DNA from: Planctomycetota bacterium
Lineage (GTDB): Bacteria; Planctomycetota; UBA1135; UBA2386
Assembly: GCA_016794485.1 (NCBI GenBank)
Contig: JAEUHV010000001.1
Span: 1 to 42,725 of the forward strand
Reading direction: 5' to 3'
DNA length: 42,725 nucleotides
A model generated the notes under the pieces. That model saw only the letters and a program-made list of their open reading frames with translations, searched no databases and was not told where the DNA came from. The position numbers were made by a program, and so were the translations under genes. Below, piece after piece: positions 32,495 to 39,843 of this stretch (positions within the stretch are counted from its first letter, which is position 1; each line of letters opens with the position of its first letter).

Positions 32495-33636
32495 ACGGCG
32501 GCCGCGCGGTCGCGGTGCTGTTCGCGTTCGCCGCGGGGGCAGCGGCGCAGCGTGTGGCGAACGTCACCGAACTGCGCGCTGCGATCGCCGCGGCCCAACC
32601 CGGCACCGTCGTCGAAGTGGCGCCCGGCGACTACGACGGCTGGTCGGCGAGCGACGTGCACGGGGCCAAGGGCAGCCCGATCGTCGTGCGCGCTGCCGAC
32701 ATGAAGGCGCCGCCGGTGTTCCGCGGTGGGGTGCAGCTGAGCGACGTCGGCCACCTCGAACTGCACGGTCTCGTGTTCGCGGGCGCCATTGGCAACGGCC
32801 TCAACATCGACGACGGCGGCACGTTCGCGACCCCGTCGCACCACCTCGTGCTGCGCGACCTCGCCGTGCGCGACGTCGGCGGCAAGGGCAACCACGACGG
32901 CATCAAGCTGTCGGGCGTCGACGACTTCCGGCTCGAGAACTGCACCGTCGAACGGTGGGGGCGCGGCGGTTCCGCGGTCGACATGGTCGGCTGCCATCGG
33001 GGAATCGTGCTCGACTGCACGTTCCGCGATCGCGAACAGGACCCGGCGGCGACCGGTGTGCAGATGAAGGGCGGCACGCGCGACGTCACGGTGCGCGCCT
33101 GCCGTTTCGAGCACGCCGGCCAGCGCGCCGTGAACCTCGGCGGCTCCACGGGGCTGGCCTACTTCCGGCCCAAGGCCGAGGGTTTCGAGGCGAAGGACCT
33201 CGTCGTCGAGGGCTGCACGTTCGTCGGTTCGCTCGCTCCGGTCGCGTTCGTCGGCTGCGACGGCGCCATCGTGCGGCACAACACGTTCTTCCGGCCGGGC
33301 AAGTGGGTGTTGCGCATCCTGCAGGAAACGCGCGAGCCCGGCTTCGTGCCGTGCCGCAACGGGGCGTTCACCGACAACCTCGTCGTCGTGCACGGCCTCG
33401 ATGCGAGCGCGAACGTCGGCCCCGACACCGCGCCGGCGACGTTCACGTTCGCGCGCAACTGGTGGTTCCGCGACGACGGCCCGCAGCGCGAGCCGCAGTT
33501 GCCGGCGCGCGAACGGGACGCCGCCGGTGGCCGCGACCCGAAGTTCGCCGATGCCGCGAACGGCGACTTGCGGTTGCGTGCGGACAGTCCGGCGAAGCAG
33601 CACGGGGCGCCGTCGTTGCCGGCGGACCGCCGCTGA
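32491..33636 (+). CDS. Exported parallel beta-helix protein
   Basis: 381 residues. Signal peptide about 1-20 (ending AAGAAAQ). The rest is a right-handed beta-helix: NVTELRAAIAAAQPGTVVEV start, then rungs with short strands such as HLELHGLVFAGAIGNGLNI, HLVLRDLAVRDV and FRLENCTVERWG, and a C-terminal segment with FADAANGDLRLRADSPA, the usual end of such proteins. The GNHDGIKLSG stretch resembles chondroitinase-B-like or other polysaccharide lyase/isomerase families, but no catalytic site can be named. It is coupled to the FAD dehydrogenase by an ATGA overlap, though a metabolic link is not obvious. A strong hairpin follows 2 nt after the stop. Confidence 0.82.
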   Translation: MNGGRAVAVLFAFAAGAAAQRVANVTELRAAIAAAQPGTVVEVAPGDYDGWSASDVHGAKGSPIVVRAADMKAPPVFRGGVQLSDVGHLELHGLVFAGAIGNGLNIDDGGTFATPSHHLVLRDLAVRDVGGKGNHDGIKLSGVDDFRLENCTVERWGRGGSAVDMVGCHRGIVLDCTFRDREQDPAATGVQMKGGTRDVTVRACRFEHAGQRAVNLGGSTGLAYFRPKAEGFEAKDLVVEGCTFVGSLAPVAFVGCDGAIVRHNTFFRPGKWVLRILQETREPGFVPCRNGAFTDNLVVVHGLDASANVGPDTAPATFTFARNWWFRDDGPQREPQLPARERDAAGGRDPKFADAANGDLRLRADSPAKQHGAPSLPADRR

Positions 33637-33638
33637 GG

Positions 33639-33671
33639 CGGCCGTTCGTTGCAGTGCTTGCACTGCGGCCG
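33639..33671 (+). terminator. Terminator-like hairpin before serA
   Basis: GCAGTG-CTTG-CACTGC is a perfect 6-bp stem with a tetraloop; outside it CGGCC (33639-33643) pairs with GGCCG (33667-33671) across a 7-nt bulge, giving 11 bp in all. It starts 2 nt after the beta-helix stop. No U-tract is present. It may separate serA from the upstream cluster. Confidence 0.45.
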
Positions 33672-33677
33672 TAGGTT
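33649..33677 (+). promoter_or_regulatory. Candidate serA promoter overlapping the hairpin
   Basis: TTGCAG (33649-33654) and TAGGTT (33672-33677) are separated by 17 bp, the standard spacing. Each matches the consensus only in half its positions, but the TTG and TAnnnT cores are right. The predicted start is a few bases before the serA ATG at 33693. The -35 lies within the hairpin. Confidence 0.35.
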
Positions 33678-33692
33678 GGCTGCCCGCCACGC

Positions 33693-34919
33693 ATGAGCCG
33701 CACCTCGTACCCGCGCCACAAGATCCGCATCACGCTGCTCGAGAACATCCATCCGGCGGCGCGGGAGGCACTGGTCGAGGCCGGCTACACCGTCGACGTG
33801 ATTCCGAAAGCGCTCGAGGGCGACGAACTCGCCGCGGTGCTGGCCGAGTCGCACGTCGTCGGCCTGCGGTCGCGCACCAAGCTCCGCTCGGCGCAGCTCG
33901 AACTCGCGCCGAAACTGCTCGCGATCGGCTGCTTCTCGGTCGGCACCGACCAGGTCGACATCGCCGCTGCCGCCCAGCGCGGCGTGCCGGTGTTCAACGC
34001 GCCGCACGCGAGCACCCGTTCGGTCGCGGAGCTGACCATGGGCTGCGTGGTCGGGCTGGCGCGGCGCCTCGGCGACAAGAGCCGCATGCTGCACGCCGGC
34101 ACGTGGGACAAGTCGCTGTCGGGGGCGCACGAGGTGCGGGGCCGCACGATCGGCATCGTCGGCTACGGCCACATCGGCCAGCAGGTCGGCCTGCTCGCCG
34201 AGGCGTTCGGCATGCGCGTGTTGTTCCACGACGTGCAGAAGAAGCTGCCGCTCGGCCTCGCCAGGCCGCTGCCCACGCTCGAGCAACTGCTCGACGAGGC
34301 GGACTTCGTCACGTTGCACGTGCCGGAGACGTCGACGACGCGCGGCATGGTCGGCGCGCCGCAGATCGCGCGCATGAAGCGCGGCAGCTACCTGATCAAC
34401 CACAGCCGCGGGGCGGTGGTCGCGATCGACGCGGTGCGTGCTTCGCTGCAGGCCGGCCACCTCGGCGGGGCGGCGTTCGACGTGTTCCCGCAGGAGCCGA
34501 CGCCGACGCAGGCCGAGTGGAAGTCCGAACTCGCCGGCCTGCCGAACGTGCTGCTGACGCCGCACGTCGGCGGCAACACCGAGGAAGCGCAACGCAACAT
34601 CGGGCTCGAAGTCGCGGCCTCGGTGACGTCGTTCATCGACACCGGCAGCACCGAGGGCTCGGTGAACTTCCCGCCGATCAACCTGCCGCCGCGCGAGGAC
34701 ACGCACCGCGTGCTGAACGTGCACCGCAACGTGCCGGGCGTGCTGGCGTCGGTGACGGCGATCGTCAGCGAACTCGGCGCCAACATCGAGGCGCAGCAGC
34801 TCAGCACGACGAAGGACATCGGCTACCTGGTGATGGACGTCGACCGGCAGTTGTCCGATGCCGTGCGCGACCGCATCGCCGCCCTGCCGGTCAGCGTGAA
34901 GACGCGCATCCTGTACTGA
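33693..34919 (+). CDS. serA: D-3-phosphoglycerate dehydrogenase SerA
   Basis: 408 residues, the E. coli-type form with one C-terminal ACT domain. It oxidises 3-phosphoglycerate to 3-phosphohydroxypyruvate, the first step of serine synthesis. The NAD loop is GYGHIG (157-162). The catalytic triad R239 (in NHSRGA), E268 and H291 (TPHVGGNTEEAQ) is in place. The ACT domain (about 337-408) begins VLNVHRNVPGVLA and ends in the typical RILY. SerA from other bacteria also reduces 2-oxoglutarate to D-2-hydroxyglutarate to recycle NAD. The nearby FAD dehydrogenase would complete that coupling. A hairpin and a possible own promoter lie directly upstream. Confidence 0.96.
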   Translation: MSRTSYPRHKIRITLLENIHPAAREALVEAGYTVDVIPKALEGDELAAVLAESHVVGLRSRTKLRSAQLELAPKLLAIGCFSVGTDQVDIAAAAQRGVPVFNAPHASTRSVAELTMGCVVGLARRLGDKSRMLHAGTWDKSLSGAHEVRGRTIGIVGYGHIGQQVGLLAEAFGMRVLFHDVQKKLPLGLARPLPTLEQLLDEADFVTLHVPETSTTRGMVGAPQIARMKRGSYLINHSRGAVVAIDAVRASLQAGHLGGAAFDVFPQEPTPTQAEWKSELAGLPNVLLTPHVGGNTEEAQRNIGLEVAASVTSFIDTGSTEGSVNFPPINLPPREDTHRVLNVHRNVPGVLASVTAIVSELGANIEAQQLSTTKDIGYLVMDVDRQLSDAVRDRIAALPVSVKTRILY

Positions 34920-34925
34920 TCCCGT

Positions 34926-34938
34926 CCCGGTTACCGGG
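34926..34938 (+). terminator. Short hairpin after serA
   Basis: CCCGG-TTA-CCGGG lies 6 nt after the serA stop. The 5-bp stem is short and no T-run follows. Confidence 0.3.
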
Positions 34939-34953
34939 GGCCAACCGCCGACA

Positions 34954-34959
34954 TAGACT
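34954..34959 (+). promoter_or_regulatory. Candidate -10 (TAGACT) of a leaderless message
   Basis: TAGACT ends 7 nt before the ATG at 34967. Transcription usually starts about 7 nt after a -10, so the message would begin at the start codon. No Shine-Dalgarno sequence is present before this ATG, in keeping with a leaderless start. Confidence 0.4.
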
Positions 34960-34966
34960 CCGCCAA

Positions 34967-37696
34967 ATGAAGGCGCCTCGGCTGGTCGGCAAGGATGCTG
35001 CTTGGGTCGTGCTGCTCGCTGCAGCGCTGCCGGCTCAAGGCGAGCTGGGCGACCGCTTGTTGGCGGCGGCGCGGGCGGAGGACCACGCCGCGCGGCTCGC
35101 CGAGGTCGTGCGTGGCTCGGCCATCGGGGAGTTGATGGATGCGATGGCGGCGCGGCGCGAGGCCCTGACCCAGCACCTCGGCGCGCGCGTCGTCGCTGCG
35201 CTGGAGTCCCGACGGGAAGAACTCGGTCCTTGCTGGCACGACGAACCAGGGCGGCGGCGGGCGCGGGCGGCGGCCTTCGCGATGATGCCGTTCGATTGGG
35301 TGGAGCACCTCGTGCACCATCCCGAGGATCTGGCGGACGTCGAGGCCGTTGCGCGTGGGTTGCCGACGCAGGATGCCGACCTGGCCGGCCACCTGCGCAG
35401 TGCGGACGCCGATCGGCGGCGAGCCGCTGCGGCCTTGATGAAAGCCGCGGTCGCCGGTGAACGCGAACGCGGCCATCCGGGGGTCGCCGTGTTGCGGAAT
35501 CTCGGCAAGGACGCGTTGGCGCTACGCGACCTCGGTGCGGTGTTGCTCGAGCAGCCCGTGTCGCCGTTCGTGTTGGCGCCGCTGTTCGACGATCCGGATC
35601 CGCGCATCCGGCTGCGCGCCGCGGTCCGGTTGCGCACCAGCCTTCGCCTCGCCGTGCCGGCGCATCTGTGGGAGTGTCTGCGCGGCGATCCTGGTGCGGA
35701 CGCGCTTCCCTTTGCCCGCGAAGGCGGCGCGATTTCCGACGCGCGGATGCAGACGTGGCTCGACGCGATCCGCCGTGGCGACCGACCGCTGGGAGTGTTC
35801 ACGATCGGGGCGAACGGCTCGCCGCAGTTGCGCCGCAAGCTGGCGCAGGCGCTGATCGATCAGGTGCGCAAGGTGTCGCCACCCGAGGACGGAGTCCACT
35901 ACATCGATCCGAGCCGGCCGAACCTCGACATGTGGCAGCAGCGTGCGGTCTGGCAGGCGCTCCAACTCGATCCTTCCACCTCGGTCCGGATGCTCGCGGA
36001 CGCCTTGAACGCGGTCGATGCGAAGCGCGTCCTGCCCGCAGTGCAGGTGGCCGCGAGTTCCGTGGAGTACGTTCCGCCCGAGGTCGCCCAGCACCTGTCG
36101 CCCCTGGTGCTCACGTTCTTGCATCATCCGGACGAAGCGGTGCGGCTGGCGGCAGCAAACCTCGGTTCGGTCGTGCTGGCGGTGGGTGGATCGGCCGAGC
36201 TGCGCCAGTTCGTCGTTGCGCACGCGTTGGCAGCAGCCCGCCAATCGATGCCGACGTTGCAGTTGGGGCGACCGAGCAGAGTGGTGTTGACCGACTGGGA
36301 TGCCCTGCCGCCCGGTCCACCGACCGACATCGATTCGGTGCTCGTGCTCGCTGCGGCGCGCGTCGGGGCCCAGGAACTCGCGCCCTTGCTGGTCGACGCG
36401 TTCGTGGCGGCCCAGAAACCGGGCGCGGTTCTACCAGCGGGCCACGAACCGTTCCTGCAGCAGTGCCTCGAGGGCCTGGCGCCGCGCCTGGACGCAGCGC
36501 TTGCCGACCGGGTCTGGACCGGGTTGCAGGCGCGACTGCGCAACCCGCTGGCGGGCGACGGGCCGAAGTCGCCAGCGACGCTGGTCGCCGGGCTCGCGGG
36601 ATCGGTGTCGGCGGCCAACCTGCCGGCCGTGGTCGCGTGGATCGCCGGGCAACGCAGCCTGGCGGTGTTCGCCATCGAGCAGGTCGCGCCGCAACTGCCC
36701 GCGGCGCGGCTGCAGGTGCTGCTCGACGCGATCGGGATCGCGGATTCTCGCGCCCAGGCGCTGCTGCGCTTCTGCCCGCAGAAACTCGTCGCGACCTGGC
36801 GCGCCGGCCCGGCCCATCTGGCGATGGATGCCTTGTTCGCGATCGCCGACTGGGACTGGGTCGAACGGCAGCGTCGCGCCGGCGTGTTGCCGGTCGATCT
36901 GATCGCCGCGACGATGGCTCGGGAGATCACGACGCGTCAGCCGCCGTTGTCTCTGCTCGTCGCGTGCCGTGACGAAGCGGTGCTGGTCGACGCGTTGCCG
37001 TCGTGGCTCGCGGCGCAGCCCGTGGGGGCCGACGACATGCCGGCGTGGCAGCAGTTGGCCGAGGCGAAAGCGCCCGTGGCCCTGGCCGCGGCGCGTCGGC
37101 TCGGCGGCGGCGGCGACGCGGCGCGAGCACTCGCCACTGCGGCGGTGGCGCGGCTGTGCGGTGAACACGATCTCGCCGTCGTGCGCGACGCCCTCGGCGT
37201 GGCACTCGAACTCGGCCTCGACGTTCCCGGCCACGCCGCGGTGCTGGAGCGGTTGGCCCACCACGGCGATCCCGCCACGAGCCTGCTGTGCCTTGCCGTT
37301 CGGGTCCGGTACGACGGCCTGGCCGCGGACGAACTGCCGCCGGCCGCAGCTCTGCAGGTGCTGGCGATGTCGGGTGTCGATGTCGACATCGCCACCTGCG
37401 AACGGTTGGCGTCGCCGCCGCGCGACCAGGCCGTCGCCTGGTTGCTGGGTTCGCGTTCGACGGTCGCTGTCGCCACGGCGCTCACGGTCGCCGCCTCGAT
37501 CGAGCCGTGGAGCGAATCGTTCGAGCGCACCGTGCTCGGTTTCACGACGCACCGTGACGCGCGCGTGCGGGCAGCGGCGTACACGACGCTCGGCCAGCGC
37601 GACGCGGCGCTGTGGGCCTGCGCCGGGATCGTGCACGAGGCGGCGTTCGATCCGGAGGCGGTCGTACGGAAGGTGGCGGCGTCGCTCCGCCGGTGA
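34967..37696 (+). CDS. Large exported HEAT-like repeat protein
   Basis: 909 residues. A hydrophobic N-terminal segment (about 10-24, ending in LPAQG) can serve as a signal peptide. The rest is almost entirely alpha-helical, with recurrent helix pairs in HEAT style, for example LFDDPDPRIRLRAAVRLR, FLHHPDEAVRLAAANLG and HRDARVRAAAYTTLG. No catalytic motif is visible. Such proteins in planctomycetes act as envelope or secreted scaffolds. The gene has a likely leaderless promoter and stands alone between serA and the lipase gene, in the same direction. I assign only the fold. Confidence 0.78.
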   Translation: MKAPRLVGKDAAWVVLLAAALPAQGELGDRLLAAARAEDHAARLAEVVRGSAIGELMDAMAARREALTQHLGARVVAALESRREELGPCWHDEPGRRRARAAAFAMMPFDWVEHLVHHPEDLADVEAVARGLPTQDADLAGHLRSADADRRRAAAALMKAAVAGERERGHPGVAVLRNLGKDALALRDLGAVLLEQPVSPFVLAPLFDDPDPRIRLRAAVRLRTSLRLAVPAHLWECLRGDPGADALPFAREGGAISDARMQTWLDAIRRGDRPLGVFTIGANGSPQLRRKLAQALIDQVRKVSPPEDGVHYIDPSRPNLDMWQQRAVWQALQLDPSTSVRMLADALNAVDAKRVLPAVQVAASSVEYVPPEVAQHLSPLVLTFLHHPDEAVRLAAANLGSVVLAVGGSAELRQFVVAHALAAARQSMPTLQLGRPSRVVLTDWDALPPGPPTDIDSVLVLAAARVGAQELAPLLVDAFVAAQKPGAVLPAGHEPFLQQCLEGLAPRLDAALADRVWTGLQARLRNPLAGDGPKSPATLVAGLAGSVSAANLPAVVAWIAGQRSLAVFAIEQVAPQLPAARLQVLLDAIGIADSRAQALLRFCPQKLVATWRAGPAHLAMDALFAIADWDWVERQRRAGVLPVDLIAATMAREITTRQPPLSLLVACRDEAVLVDALPSWLAAQPVGADDMPAWQQLAEAKAPVALAAARRLGGGGDAARALATAAVARLCGEHDLAVVRDALGVALELGLDVPGHAAVLERLAHHGDPATSLLCLAVRVRYDGLAADELPPAAALQVLAMSGVDVDIATCERLASPPRDQAVAWLLGSRSTVAVATALTVAASIEPWSESFERTVLGFTTHRDARVRAAAYTTLGQRDAALWACAGIVHEAAFDPEAVVRKVAASLRR

Positions 37697-37749
37697 GACC
37701 GGACGGGCCGCCGACGAAGTGCGGCTGCAACCGCGGCCAGGCCGCGAGC

Positions 37750-37755
37750 TATACT
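37750..37755 (+). promoter_or_regulatory. Candidate -10 (TATACT) of the lipase gene
   Basis: TATACT is the best match to the standard -10 in the window, 44 nt before the ATG at 37800. A -35 is not clear. Confidence 0.45.
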
Positions 37756-37799
37756 GCCTTCGTCCGAGGAGCCCTCCGAACGACGTGAACGAACTGCCG

Positions 37800-39161
37800 A
37801 TGCGATCGAGGAAAGGCGATCCGCGCGCGATCCCGATGGTCGCCGTGGTGCTCGTCGCTGCATGTGGCGGCGGTGGCGGCAGCGGCTCGGTGACACCGGT
37901 CGATCCGTCGCCGATCCTCGCCAGTGCCCGGATCGGTTCCTCCGGCGGCACGCTCACGGTCGCCAACGGCGACCACGCCGGTGTGGCTCTCGTCGTGCAG
38001 CCGGGGGCGGTGGCCACCGCGACCGACTTCTCGATCCGCGTCGAACGCGATCCGAACGTGCCGAGCCTGCTGCCGGTGTATCGCTTCGAACCCGCCGACG
38101 TCGATTTCCCCGCCGGCACCATCGGCATCGCGGTGCGCGTCGCGGCGCCGTTCTTCGACGCCAATGGCGTGGTCCTGGTGCCGCCGACGATGTTCGCGCG
38201 CCGTGGCGACGCCGACGCGTTCCAAGTCCACACCGACGTGGTGCTCAACGAAGTCGCGCGCACGCTCGCCGCTGCGCCTACCCGGCTCGGACGGTTCTTC
38301 GCGTCGACCGGCGACCTGTTCCGGGTGTTCACCCAACCGCTGGCGATCGTCGATCCGGCCGTGCCGACGCAGTTCCGTTCCCTGGCCGGGGTCGAAGTCG
38401 CGGTCGCCAACGGCACCGATGCGATCCAGCTCGGGCGCGGCAGCCTGGCGTCGTTCTGGACTTCGCCGGCGGCCGACAATCTGCTCGTGCTGCACGGGCT
38501 GCAGGGTTCGCCGCTCGACTTCCGCGGCCCGTTCGACCTGCCTGCGAGCCTCGGCGCCACGGTCAAGAACCTGGTGTTCGTGACCCATCCTTCGGGGCGC
38601 GGTGTGCGGGAGACCGCGAACGTGCTCTACGACCTGATCCGCAGCAACCAGCGCCCGGGGTTTGGCTGTGCGATCGTCGGCCACAGCCTCGGCGGCAACA
38701 TCGGCCGCTACATGGTCGAGCAGTCGCACCTCGACAGCGCGCGCGCGGGCTTCGACGCGACCGACGCGCCGCTGTCGGACGTGGTGACGAAACTGGTCCT
38801 GCTCGGCACGCCGAACGCGGGGTCGGAGACGGCCGGTGGCCTGTTCGCGGCGCTGGTGCCGGTGCTGTCCGGCGACGATGCGGCATTCGCGCGCGCGGGC
38901 CTCGACCTGCTCGAGGGCCCGGGCACGTTCACCGCGCTGCAGAACGCGGCCTACGTCGACAACGCGACGCAGTACCACGTCATCGCCGGCGACGTCGGCA
39001 TCGGCGGCGACGGCATCGTGGCGCTGCCGAGTGCACGCGCGATTGCGCTGGCCATGGGCGAAACCGAGATGGTGTTCCCGGTGGCGCACTTCGACCTGCA
39101 CCGCGGCGCCGCGGGCAACGGCATCGCGGCGCGCATCGACTGGCTGCTGCAGACGCCCTGA
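37800..39161 (+). CDS. Lipase/esterase-like lipoprotein (alpha/beta hydrolase)
   Basis: 453 residues from the ATG at 37800; a GTG at 37785 in frame is an alternative. A basic n-region (RSRKGDPR) and hydrophobic stretch end in VLVAAC, a lipobox with Cys22, followed by a Gly/Ser linker. Residues about 30-215 are beta-rich with a PGAVATATDFSIRV-type ZU5-like segment. From about 225 comes an alpha/beta hydrolase: VLHGLQGSPLDF (oxyanion strand), GHSLGG with nucleophile S296, an Asp in the VIAGDVGIGGDG region and His in VAHFDLHRG. It would act on esters or lipids outside the inner membrane. Substrate unknown. Confidence 0.83.
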   Translation: MRSRKGDPRAIPMVAVVLVAACGGGGGSGSVTPVDPSPILASARIGSSGGTLTVANGDHAGVALVVQPGAVATATDFSIRVERDPNVPSLLPVYRFEPADVDFPAGTIGIAVRVAAPFFDANGVVLVPPTMFARRGDADAFQVHTDVVLNEVARTLAAAPTRLGRFFASTGDLFRVFTQPLAIVDPAVPTQFRSLAGVEVAVANGTDAIQLGRGSLASFWTSPAADNLLVLHGLQGSPLDFRGPFDLPASLGATVKNLVFVTHPSGRGVRETANVLYDLIRSNQRPGFGCAIVGHSLGGNIGRYMVEQSHLDSARAGFDATDAPLSDVVTKLVLLGTPNAGSETAGGLFAALVPVLSGDDAAFARAGLDLLEGPGTFTALQNAAYVDNATQYHVIAGDVGIGGDGIVALPSARAIALAMGETEMVFPVAHFDLHRGAAGNGIAARIDWLLQTP

Positions 39162-39187
39162 TTCCGTCGTTCCCTTGCCCCCGGGTT

Positions 39188-39207
39188 GCGCACTTGGAGT
39201 CGTGCGC
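39188..39207 (+). terminator. Hairpin after the lipase gene
   Basis: GCGCAC and GTGCGC form a perfect 6-bp stem with an 8-nt loop, 26 nt after the lipase stop. No T-run. It may instead be an operator for the following gene. Confidence 0.35.
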
Positions 39208-39264
39208 CAAGATGTGCCGGTGACCAGTTCGGACGCGGACTTCCTGGCCAGTTGGGAACAGGTC

Positions 39265-39270
39265 GGGAGG
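39265..39270 (+). promoter_or_regulatory. Shine-Dalgarno site (GGGAGG) fixing the start at 39277
   Basis: GGGAGG ends 6 nt before the ATG at 39277, an optimal arrangement. The earlier in-frame GTG at 39220 has no comparable site. Confidence 0.65.
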
Positions 39271-39276
39271 TTCTTC

Positions 39277-39834
39277 ATGGGGACTGCAGATGTGCATGTC
39301 GCCTTGGCCAGGCTGGTCCGTCGTTTCGACGAATTGGGCATCGTGTATGCCGTGTGCGGGGGTCTCGCCGTTCATGCCCACGGCTATGCGCGGACGACCA
39401 CGGATGTCGACGTGTTGGTCACCGCCGATGGGCTGCGCCGTTTCAAGGAGGCGTCGCTGGGGCTCGGTTGGCTCGAACGGTTCGCCGGCAGCCGCGGCGT
39501 TCGCGACACCGAGCGACGAGTGCCGATCGACTTCCTGATTGCCGGTGGCATTCCTGGCGATGGCACTCCACACGGGGTCGTTTTCCCCGATCCCGCCGAA
39601 GTGGCGATCGAGAAAGCCGGCACGCGCTATGTCACGCTGGCCAAGCTGATCGAGCTGAAACTCGCCAGCGGTCTGACGCTGCCGCATCGGCTGCAGGACC
39701 TCGCCGACGTCGCCCGACTGATCGAAGTGAACGGTCTCGGCGAACACTTCGCAGCGGGTCTGCATCCGTTCGTGCAGGCGAAGTACGCCGAGCTGTGGCG
39801 CAACGCGCAGCTGCGCGATCCGCACGCCGAGTGA
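39277..39834 (+). CDS. Nucleotidyltransferase-like protein
   Basis: 185 residues from the ATG chosen by its ribosome site (a GTG at 39220 would add 19). The segment AVCGGLAVHAHGYARTTTDVDVLV (in two parts, about 25-48) has the GG...R.T.D(V/I)D pattern of the nucleotidyltransferase fold used by AbiEii/MNT-type and related proteins. A later Asp (PIDFLIAGG) could be the third metal ligand. The C-terminal part (KLIELKLASGLTLPHRLQDLADV) is typical of the stand-alone family in planctomycetes and others. No HEPN partner or antitoxin gene is adjacent. Function is unknown; a toxin-antitoxin role is not supported by context. Confidence 0.78.
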   Translation: MGTADVHVALARLVRRFDELGIVYAVCGGLAVHAHGYARTTTDVDVLVTADGLRRFKEASLGLGWLERFAGSRGVRDTERRVPIDFLIAGGIPGDGTPHGVVFPDPAEVAIEKAGTRYVTLAKLIELKLASGLTLPHRLQDLADVARLIEVNGLGEHFAAGLHPFVQAKYAELWRNAQLRDPHAE

Positions 39835-39843
39835 GAGCGCGAC

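Noticed and set aside
39277..39834. Toxin of a toxin-antitoxin pair
   Set aside because: The fold fits, but there is no partner gene next to it; the neighbours are a lipase (+) and a sigma factor (-).
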